From contig NZ_VMNX01000014.1 of NCBI RefSeq assembly GCF_009377235.1, positions 1 through 64,000 on the forward strand: a stretch of 64,000 nucleotides of DNA, in the 5' to 3' direction. This stretch comes from Streptomyces acidicola. Its GTDB lineage: Bacteria > Actinomycetota > Actinomycetes > Streptomycetales > Streptomycetaceae. Both the position numbers and the translations under genes were made by a program. Below, one piece after another: positions 55,277 to 64,000 of the stretch. A model generated the notes under the pieces. The model saw only the letters and a program-made list of their open reading frames with translations, was not told the DNA's origin and did no database searches. The first letter of the stretch is position 1. Each line of letters opens with the position of its first letter.

Positions 55277-56536
55277 CTATCCGAAGAGCTTCTTGAGCTC
55301 GGCGTTGACCACCTTGTCGCACTTGTCGAGCGCGGCCTCCGGGTCAGCGTCCTTGCGGACGGCGTCGGCGAAGACGTCCTCCGTCGCCTTGATCATGGCC
55401 TGCGTCCAGCCGATGTTGTCGAAGTGGCCGAACTCGTTGAAGAGCTTGACGCCCTCGGCCGGCAGACCCGACTTGAGCTTGTCCGCGGACTCGGCGATGG
55501 AGGTGCGCGGCGGGATGTGGAAGCCGTACGAGAGGGCCCAGTCCTCCTGGTACTCCTTGTTGTCGATCCACAGCCACTTCACGTACTCCTTGGCCTCGTC
55601 GACCCGGTCGCCCTTGGCGTTGACGAACATCGACCAGCCGCCGTTGTAGACCGAGGGCTTGCCGGCGTCGCCGACCTTCGGGAAGGGGAAGATGCCGAGG
55701 TCGTCGCCGAGCGCCTCCTGCATCACCGGCATGGCCCACATACCGCAGAACTGCATGGCGGTGAGGCCCTGGACGAGCGCGGAGGGGTCCCAGTAGTCCG
55801 CCGGGGCGCCGAGGAGCAGATCGCCGCTGGTGAACAGCTTGCGCATCTGCTTGATGCCGTCGACGACGGCGTCCGTGTGGTAGGCGGGCTCGTTCTTGTC
55901 GTTGAGCGTGTCGGCGCCCGCCGCCCAGATCATCGGGCGGATGACGGCCTGGAGGGTGTTGCCGAGGTAGACACCCTTGACCTTGTCCGTGGTGAGCTTG
56001 GCGGCGGCCTCCAGCAGCTCGTCGAGCGTCTGCGGCACCTCGACGTTCGCCTTCTCCAGCATCGACTTGCGGTAGAAGAAGAACTGCGGGTCGTCGATCA
56101 TCCGGACGCCGTATATCTTGCCGTCCACCGTGTGCGACGCGATGTCGGCCTGGTTGAAGTCGTCCTTGACCGGCTCGACGATGTCGGTCAGATCCGCCAC
56201 CTGACCGCTCTTGATGAGCTGGATCTGCGGGTGGAACTCGAAGAGGTCGGGTGCCTCCTTGGTGAGCAGGGACGCGAAGAGCTTGCTCTCGAAGTTCGAG
56301 CCGGTGATCCACTGCGTGGCGACGTTGGCGTCCTTGTAGGCCTTCGCGTACCGCTTGATGGCCTGCTCGGTGCCGGCCTCCCCGTAGGCGTGGAAGTACT
56401 GGACCAGAGCGTCGCCGCCGCCACTTCCGCGGCCGGTGTTGCTGCCGCACGCGGCCAGTCCGCCGGCGGCGGCGAGGCCCATGGCGGCCCGCAGAACGGT
56501 GCGGCGGTCCCAGTTGCTGTTGCTCAATGCCGACAT
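55277..56536 (-). CDS. extracellular sugar-binding lipoprotein
   Basis: This 419-residue solute-binding protein has a combined Tat (RRTVLRAAMG) and lipobox (GGLAAC, Cys30) signal, then a Gly/Ser tether. It captures a galactoside or oligosaccharide for the importer. The ATG at 56536 has AAGGACG upstream. The 205-base gap to the ROK regulator contains a perfect GGTTCGG-N4-CCGAACC palindrome and a TTGAAC-N7-GTTCGA repeat. Confidence 0.92.
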   Translation of the reverse strand: MSALSNSNWDRRTVLRAAMGLAAAGGLAACGSNTGRGSGGGDALVQYFHAYGEAGTEQAIKRYAKAYKDANVATQWITGSNFESKLFASLLTKEAPDLFEFHPQIQLIKSGQVADLTDIVEPVKDDFNQADIASHTVDGKIYGVRMIDDPQFFFYRKSMLEKANVEVPQTLDELLEAAAKLTTDKVKGVYLGNTLQAVIRPMIWAAGADTLNDKNEPAYHTDAVVDGIKQMRKLFTSGDLLLGAPADYWDPSALVQGLTAMQFCGMWAMPVMQEALGDDLGIFPFPKVGDAGKPSVYNGGWSMFVNAKGDRVDEAKEYVKWLWIDNKEYQEDWALSYGFHIPPRTSIAESADKLKSGLPAEGVKLFNEFGHFDNIGWTQAMIKATEDVFADAVRKDADPEAALDKCDKVVNAELKKLFG

Positions 56537-56649
56537 GCTGACGTCCTTGTCTCGATATGCGGCTGCGGCTCTGTCGCTGAGCGCCAGATGGCTCAAAGGG
56601 AGTTGCGGAGCCGGACGTTAACCTTCGGCTAAGGCTTCGGCAAGGGGTT

Positions 56650-56664
56650 GAACGAAGTCTGTTC
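56650..56664. promoter_or_regulatory. candidate ROK operator (GAAC-N7-GTTC)
   Basis: GAACGAAGTCTGTTC is an inverted repeat about 115 bases upstream of the binding-protein start, embedded in GGGGTTGAACGAAGTC. A similar GGGGGTTAACAAAGTC lies at 58098-58113 upstream of the ROK gene itself, which suggests one regulator for both promoters. Confidence 0.4.
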
Positions 56665-56678
56665 GAAGCGTTGCATCC

Positions 56679-56696
56679 GGTTCGGTATGCCGAACC
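56679..56696. promoter_or_regulatory. GGTTCGG-N4-CCGAACC palindrome
   Basis: A perfect 7-bp inverted repeat with a 4-base spacer lies between the ROK stop and the sugar operon start. It may be an operator, or a terminator for the ROK gene; the moderate stem suits either. Confidence 0.45.
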
Positions 56697-56741
56697 GCCC
56701 CGCCCGTTGCCGTGAAGGTGCCGTGCTGCTGCGGTGCGCCG

Positions 56742-58022
56742 TCAGGCAGGCGGCGCGGTACGGCTCCGTGAGGGGCCGGAGCGCCGGGTGGAGCGCTGAC
56801 TGATCGACGAGAGCGCGCCCTCCAGGGCGAAGGTCGCGGCTCCCAGACACACCGGATCGGAGGGGATGGGGGAGAGCACGATCTCGGTCGCCGCGAACGG
56901 CCGGCGCAGCGCGTGCCGGGCCACGGCCTCGCGCACCTCGTGCAGCAGCGGCTCGCCGAGCGTGGCCGCGACCCAACTGCTGAGCACGACCACCTGGGGA
57001 TTGAGGAGGTTGACGAGGTCGGCGATGCCCGCGCCGAGGTAACGGGCCGTGTCGCGGACGACCTTGAGGGCCACCGGGTCCTGTGCGGCGACCCCGCGGG
57101 CGAGCGCGTCGATGGTGGCGGTCTGGTCCTCGGGGTGGAGCAACGTGCTTTTCGGGCTCAGCTCCCTCAGGTTGAGCATGATCCCGGGCGCGCCGACATA
57201 CGTCTCCACGCAGCCGTGGTTGCCGCAGTGGCACAGCCGCCCGTCGAGCACGAGGGTCGTGTGCCCCCACTCGCCCGCGCTGTTGCTGACACCCCGGTGC
57301 AGCCCGCCGCCGAGCACCAGTCCGGCACCGACTCCGGTGCCCAGATTGACGACCACGGCGTCCCCGCGCCCACGGGCCGCGCCGAACCACTGCTCGGCCA
57401 CCGCGCAGGCGCGCAGCGGATTGTCCAGGTGCAGCGGGTAGGCGATGTGCTCGGCGAGCAGGTCGAGCAGCGGCACCTCGTGCCAGTCCCAGTTCGGGGC
57501 GTACTCCGAGATGCCGGTGTCGCGGTCGACCTGCCCCGGCACGCTCACTCCGACGCCCAGCACCCGGGCGCCCTCGACCCCGGCCTGCGCGACCACCGAG
57601 CCGACCGCCGCCGCGACATGGGCGACGACCTGCTCCGGGCGGCCCTCGCCCGGGCGCATGTCCTCGTCGGCGCGCGCGAGCACGTTCAGCCCCAGGTCGA
57701 AGAGTTCGACGCGGACGTACGTCTCCGCGATGTCCACGCCGATCAACGCGCCCCCCGACGCGTTGACGGCCACGAGTCCCCGTGGGCGCCCGCCCGCCGA
57801 GTCCTCGAACCCGACCTCCGTGATCATGCGCAGATCGAGCAGCTCGCCCACGAGGGTGGCGACCGTGGCGAGGCTCAGCCCGGTGGCGGCGGCCAGTTCC
57901 TGCCGGGACGTCGGCGACTCGGCGATGATCTGGCGCAGCACCTCGTAGCGGTTCGCGGTGCGGATGTCGCGTGACGTGCGCTTCACCACCGACACGAGAA
58001 CTCCCTGATCCTTTCGGCCCAT
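56742..58022 (-). CDS. ROK-family transcriptional regulator
   Basis: This 426-residue ROK protein has an N-terminal winged helix (NRYEVLRQIIAESPTSRQEL, AAATGLSLATVATLVGELLD) and a sugar-kinase-like domain with IGVDIAETYVRVELFD, VVNLGTGVGAGLVLGG and the zinc-type GxCxxCGxxGCxE signature variant LCHCGNHGCVETYVG. It likely represses the adjacent ABC/beta-galactosidase operon until sugar binds. The ATG at 58022 has GGAAGG upstream. Confidence 0.9.
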   Translation of the reverse strand: MGRKDQGVLVSVVKRTSRDIRTANRYEVLRQIIAESPTSRQELAAATGLSLATVATLVGELLDLRMITEVGFEDSAGGRPRGLVAVNASGGALIGVDIAETYVRVELFDLGLNVLARADEDMRPGEGRPEQVVAHVAAAVGSVVAQAGVEGARVLGVGVSVPGQVDRDTGISEYAPNWDWHEVPLLDLLAEHIAYPLHLDNPLRACAVAEQWFGAARGRGDAVVVNLGTGVGAGLVLGGGLHRGVSNSAGEWGHTTLVLDGRLCHCGNHGCVETYVGAPGIMLNLRELSPKSTLLHPEDQTATIDALARGVAAQDPVALKVVRDTARYLGAGIADLVNLLNPQVVVLSSWVAATLGEPLLHEVREAVARHALRRPFAATEIVLSPIPSDPVCLGAATFALEGALSSISQRSTRRSGPSRSRTAPPA

Positions 58023-58097
58023 GACCGGGCCTTCCGTCGGCCCCGGCGCGGCGCAAGGTTATGGCCTGCCGGGACTTTCGACAAGGGGTTAGGAAAG

Positions 58098-58113
58098 GGG
58101 GTTAACAAAGTCC
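58098..58113. promoter_or_regulatory. candidate ROK operator
   Basis: GGGGGTTAACAAAGTC resembles the site near 56645 and lies 76 bases upstream of the ROK start, fitting autoregulation. Confidence 0.35.
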
Positions 58114-58160
58114 GGCAGGGGTGGGACGGCACGTCAGCGTATACGGCTTAAGAGTGCGCC

Positions 58161-58200
58161 CCGAGGCGCGTGCCGACGCTCGACCCGACATGCGCCTCGG
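58161..58200 (-). terminator. hairpin terminator after alditol oxidase
   Basis: CCGAGGCGCGTG and CATGCGCCTCGG pair with one G-T position around a 16-base loop, 37 bases past the alditol-oxidase stop on the minus strand. Confidence 0.65.
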
Positions 58201-58236
58201 CGCGCGCCGGGGCGCCGGCCGCCCAGCACGTCCGCC

Positions 58237-60548
<2,312 letters not shown>

Positions 60549-60702
60549 CCGGCCATACGAACGGTCCGGCGCACCGGACGTCAACGGATTTGACCGTCCC
60601 GGCCTCCCGCGCCCGCGGAGGCCGCACGAAGGAACTCTGGAAGGGCTGCCCAACTCCCGCCCGTGCGTGATCCATTGCCCCGTCACCTGCCGACATCTAC
60701 GT

Positions 60703-60718
60703 TAGAAACCGGTTGCTG
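60703..60718. promoter_or_regulatory. candidate LacI operator (AACCGGTT core)
   Basis: TAGAAACCGGTTGCTG lies 32 bases upstream of the dehydrogenase start. The same AACCGGTT core lies upstream of the polygalacturonase at 24260, 36 kb away. Confidence 0.5.
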
Positions 60719-60749
60719 TCCCTGTGTCACCGAGCCGGAAGGCCCTTCC

Positions 60750-61920
60750 TTGACCGAGCGTCCCGTGGCCCTCTTCGCCCTGACCGCCGAGAACGTTCCC
60801 CGGGTCTTCCCGCCGGACGTACTGGCCCGCCTGCGTGACGCCCTGGAGATCGACCCCACCGTGGTGGCCGGGAGCTTCACCGATCCGCGGGTCCGGGACG
60901 TGCTCGCCGGGACCGAGGTCCTGGTCACGGGCTGGGGCTGCCCCACGGTCGACGAGTCGGTGCTCGACGCGGCGCCGAAGCTGCGGGCGATCCTGCACTC
61001 CGCGGGCTCGGTGAAGGGCTTCACGACCCCGGCGGTGTGGGAGCGCGGGATCGCGGTCTCCTCGGCGGCCGACGCCAACGCGCTGCCCGTTGCCGAGTAC
61101 ACGCTCGCCATGATCCTGCTCGCGGGCAAGGACCTCTTCGTGAGCAGGGAGCGTCTCAGGGCCGAGCGGGTCCACCCCGGCTGGGAGATCGTCCCCGGCA
61201 TCGGCAACCACGGCCGCCGCGTCGGCATCATCGGCGCCTCCCGCATCGGCCGCCGCCTCATCGAGCTGCTGCGCCCCTTCGACCTGCGGCCGAGCCTCAC
61301 CGACCCATACGTCGACGAGGCCGGGGCCGCGGCACTAGGGGGCTTCTGATGGCTCTCCGCGGCGTCGCGACGCCCGGCACGCACTCTCGCCGCACCGGAC
61401 GAAAGCCCTAGTAGCTCCGCTACGAGGACTTCCGCCCGGCACGCCGGGAGCACGCACCGAACGCCGCTCCTTCTTCCACGGAGAGCCATCAGAAGCCCCC
61501 GGCGTACCCCTGCTGCCGCTCGACGAGCTCCTCAGCACCTCCGCCATCGTCACCGTCCACGCCCCCGACACCCCCGGGACCCGTCACCTGATCGGGCGCC
61601 ACGAACTCGCCCTGATGCCGGACGGAGCCGTCCTCATCAACACCGCGCGCGGCGCGCTCCTCGACCACGAGGCGCTCATCGACGAGCTGCGCACCGGGCG
61701 GATCAGCGCGATCCTCGACGTCACCGACCCCGAGCCGCTGCCCGCCGACTCCCCGCTCTACGACCTGCCGAACGCCTTCATCACCCCGCACCTCGCCGGT
61801 TCACAGGGCAACGAGGTGGCCCGCCTCGGCCTCGCGGTCGCGGAGGAGGCCGAACGGCTCTCCGCCGGACAGCCGTTGGCGCATGGGATCGACGCGTCCG
61901 TGCTGGAGCGCATGGCGTGA
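60750..61920 (+). pseudogene. D-2-hydroxyacid dehydrogenase gene split by an insertion element
   Basis: The two halves are the N-terminal part (60750-61337: VALFALTAENVPRVFPPDVL, GRRVGIIGASRIGRRLIELL) and the C-terminal part (61501-61920: GAVLINTARGALLDHEALID, DVTDPEPLPADSPLYDLPNA, ITPHLAGSQGNE). They are collinear with the intact paralogue at 22972-23985. A 163-bp element between them adds a TGA at 61347-61349 and changes the frame, so only a truncated first half can be made. Removing the element gives an uninterrupted A-L-G-V-P reading. The TTG at 60750 has GGAAGG upstream. Confidence 0.88.
61338..61500. mobile_element. 163-bp MITE-like element with 22-bp terminal inverted repeats
   Basis: The ends (61338-61359 and 61479-61500, starting GGGGGCTTCTGATGGC) are exact inverted copies. 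The inside has no open frame of useful length and contains further short palindromes. Its borders match exactly the point where the dehydrogenase alignment breaks, with CTA on the left and GGC on the right giving a seamless join. No target duplication is obvious. Size and structure fit a non-autonomous MITE moved by an IS transposase elsewhere. Confidence 0.85.
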
Positions 61921-62078
61921 CGGCCGCCCCGCCATGCCGTGAACGGTGACGGCCACGCCGACGAAAGGCACTCGGTTCACCGTCTGCGCCCCGCCGAAAG
62001 CAGGGCCCCGCCACCACGCACCCCCACCCTTGGGCATACCGTGAGGAGTCGTACGTCCGATCCAGGAGGAGATGCAGG

Positions 62079-63413
62079 ATGGGCAGCCGCACCGCGCTGG
62101 TAGAGGATCTGATGGAGCGCTTCCCCCACGTCCCGCGGGAAGCCGTCTTCAAGGAGGATCTGCTCCGGGGCGGGGTGGCCTTCGACCCGTCCGCCCTCAG
62201 CGACAACGAGAGCGGCGAGGTCAAGCCGAAGTCGTACTTCATCTTCTCCTTCGACCACGGCACCCTGCCCGAGCTGGGCGAGGCCGCGCTGCGCCGCCCC
62301 CCGGAGGAGATCATCCTCACCGGAGGCCCGTACGACCTGCGCCGGACCGTCGTGTCCGTGCGCGTGAACCCGTCCTCGCCCTACCGGGTGGCGGCCGACG
62401 AGGAAGGGCTCCTCGGTCTCTACCTCGACGGCAGGCGCGTCGCCGACGTCGGTGTGCCGCCGATGCCCGAGTACTACCGGCACACGCTCGCCAACGGGAA
62501 GTCCGTGATGGAGGTCGCCCCGACCATCCAGTGGGGCTACCTGATCTACCTCACCGTGTTCCGGGTGTGCCAGTACTTCGGCGCCAAGGAGGAGTGCCAG
62601 TACTGCGACATCAACCACAACTGGCGCCAGCACAAGGCGGCCGGGCGTCCGTACACCGGTGTCAAGGACGTCGAGGAGGTCCTGGAGGCGCTGGAGATCA
62701 TCGACCGGTACGACACCGCGAAGGCGTCCACGGCGTACACGCTCACCGGTGGTGCCATCACGTCGAAGGTCGCCGGGCGCGACGAGGCCGACTTCTACGG
62801 GCACTACGCCAAGGCCATCGAGGAGCGCTTCCCGGGCCGGTGGATCGGCAAGGTCGTCGCGCAGGCGCTGCCGCGGGACGACGTGCAGCGCTTCAAGGAC
62901 TACGGCGTGCAGATCTACCACCCCAACTACGAGGTGTGGGACCGGCGGCTGTTCGAGCTGTACTGCCCGGGCAAGGAGCGCTACGTGGGCCGCGACGAGT
63001 GGCACAAGCGCATCCTCGACTCGGCTGAGGTGTTCGGCGCGCGCAACGTGATCCCCAACTTCGTCGCGGGCGTGGAGATGGCCGAGCCCTTCGGGTTCAC
63101 GACCGTCGACGAGGCCATCGCGTCGACCACCGAGGGGCTGCGGTTCTTCATGTCCCACGGCATCACGCCCCGGTTCACCACCTGGTGCCCGGAGCCCACC
63201 ACCCCGCTGGGCAAGGCGAACCCGCAGGGTGCGCCGCTGGAGTACCACATCCGGCTGCTGGAGGCGTACCGCGCCACGATGGACGACTTCGGGCTGTCGT
63301 CCCCGCCCGGATACGGCCGGCCCGGACCCGGTCGCGCGGTCTTCTCGGTGAGCTCGTTCATGGACAGTCTCCCCGCCGAGGAGCGCGTGGGCGAGGAGCG
63401 CGTGGGCGGGTAG
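62079..63413 (+). CDS. radical SAM protein with unusual CX8CX2C motif
   Basis: This 444-residue cytoplasmic protein has Cys164, Cys173 and Cys176 in VCQYFGAKEECQYCDINHN as the probable [4Fe-4S]/SAM site, then a TIM-barrel-like stretch (AYTLTGGAITSK, VQIYHPNYEVWDRRLFELYC). The spacing CX8CX2C differs from the canonical CX3CX2C. The ATG at 62079 has AGGAGG upstream. No peptide, cofactor or maturase gene is beside it, so the substrate cannot be guessed. The C-terminus ends with a near repeat (ERVGEERVGG). Confidence 0.82.
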   Translation: MGSRTALVEDLMERFPHVPREAVFKEDLLRGGVAFDPSALSDNESGEVKPKSYFIFSFDHGTLPELGEAALRRPPEEIILTGGPYDLRRTVVSVRVNPSSPYRVAADEEGLLGLYLDGRRVADVGVPPMPEYYRHTLANGKSVMEVAPTIQWGYLIYLTVFRVCQYFGAKEECQYCDINHNWRQHKAAGRPYTGVKDVEEVLEALEIIDRYDTAKASTAYTLTGGAITSKVAGRDEADFYGHYAKAIEERFPGRWIGKVVAQALPRDDVQRFKDYGVQIYHPNYEVWDRRLFELYCPGKERYVGRDEWHKRILDSAEVFGARNVIPNFVAGVEMAEPFGFTTVDEAIASTTEGLRFFMSHGITPRFTTWCPEPTTPLGKANPQGAPLEYHIRLLEAYRATMDDFGLSSPPGYGRPGPGRAVFSVSSFMDSLPAEERVGEERVGG

Positions 63414-63707
63414 GCGTACGCCCCGGGGCGTAGAGGGGTGCAGGAGAGGCGGGCTTGGGCGGGTAATTTCTCCGGCGGGTGAGTCGATCGGTGCCGGCGT
63501 ACGTACAACTCACCGGTGACAACGGGTGGCAACCGGCGGTAACCACATCTGGACATGCGGCTTGTCAGTTGTGCGGGAACCGTGAAAAGCTCGGGGCCTG
63601 TCGTGAGATACCCCCAACTCCCTTACTTCTAAGGTGAGTTGCCCTTTGCATTGTGGATGCGCATCGTTTCAGATGGACGCACCTCGCTCTGTGGATGCAG
63701 GAGACCC

Positions 63708-64000
63708 ATGCCCGACCTGCCGAAGCCCCAGGACGCCACCGAAGCCGCGCTGCTGTCGGAGTGCTGGGACGCGGTCCTTTCGTACGCCGATCTGTGCACA
63801 TCCGGGTCGGCCTCGGCCAGCCAACTGGCAACAGAGGCGTTCACGCACGGCATACAGGAGGCCCGCGCCGACGAGGCCAGAGCCGGCCGGGGCACGGGCC
63901 GACGGGCGTTACGACTGCCCAGAATCCCCTTCCTGCTGGCCTCGGTCCGCACCACGGCCGGGGTCTGGGAGGCCCACGGGCGGGGCCCCCGGCTCGATGC
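63708..64000 (+). CDS. unrecognised protein, cut by the window end
   Basis: The frame runs from an ATG with AGGAG upstream to the window edge (97 residues seen): MPDLPKPQDATEAALLSECW, DAVLSYADLCTSGSASASQL, ATEAFTHGIQEARADEARA. The first part looks helical and resembles sigma-factor-like N-terminal helices, but I cannot assign a family from this fragment. The 294 bases between it and the radical SAM gene show no gene; they may hold its promoter. Confidence 0.6.
   Translation, partial: MPDLPKPQDATEAALLSECWDAVLSYADLCTSGSASASQLATEAFTHGIQEARADEARAGRGTGRRALRLPRIPFLLASVRTTAGVWEAHGRGPRLD

Overview
The window is high-GC actinobacterial DNA, most likely a Streptomyces chromosome. Signs are the strong GC bias at third codon positions, GTG and TTG starts preceded by GGAGG-type ribosome sites, many twin-arginine (Tat) signals on secreted enzymes, a snapalysin-type protease, an alditol oxidase close to the Streptomyces AldO sequence, and LacI- and ROK-controlled sugar ABC transporters. 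Species cannot be named from sequence alone. No rRNA, tRNA, CRISPR array or intact insertion sequence was seen.

Layout. 1-8.1 kb holds mixed housekeeping and stress genes: a serine beta-lactamase-family hydrolase, a snapalysin-like protease, an ArsR regulator divergent from a Ca2+/cation antiporter, a secreted pyrophosphatase, a ThuA protein, a short-chain dehydrogenase, a decayed second ThuA copy and an F420/flavin split-barrel protein. 8.1-10.0 kb is a scar of IS5 and IS256 transposase fragments around a SUKH (SMI1/KNR4) immunity-like gene. 10.1-14.9 kb encodes a Ser/Thr kinase with a beta-propeller sensor and a membrane sulfatase/LtaS-like protein.

15.0-42.0 kb is a large plant cell-wall polysaccharide locus: LacI regulator, GH43, two sugar permeases and a binding protein, a second LacI, a D-2-hydroxyacid dehydrogenase, a GH28 polygalacturonase (frameshifted), two alginate-lyase-fold lyases, a DUF5060/DUF4038 (GH140-like) enzyme, a secreted amidase, homocysteine methyltransferase, two more GH43 enzymes (one with a ricin-type CBM13), a CE12-type rhamnogalacturonan acetylesterase and a DUF2264 protein. 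Short palindromes (AACCGGTT, AAGCGCTT, TTTCGAAA cores) recur in front of these genes and suggest a shared LacI-type regulon, which may extend to a broken dehydrogenase at 60.7 kb.

42-50.4 kb contains a small membrane protein, a TetR gene with a clear operator, an alpha/beta hydrolase, a secreted endonuclease/exonuclease/phosphatase-fold enzyme with a jacalin-like tail, a secreted PHP phosphoesterase with a histidine-rich N-terminus plus a coupled small protein, and an ABC-2 exporter. 50.5-58.0 kb is a second sugar operon: SBP, two permeases and a GH2 beta-galactosidase, with a ROK regulator. 58.2-64.0 kb holds alditol oxidase, an APH-type kinase, a dehydrogenase split by a 163-bp MITE-like element, a radical SAM protein with an unusual cysteine spacing, and the start of an unrecognised gene that runs out of the window.

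The main theme is catabolism of plant acidic polysaccharides: secreted depolymerases and an esterase cut pectin or arabinogalactan side chains, ABC systems import the products, and cytoplasmic glycosidases and dehydrogenases process them.
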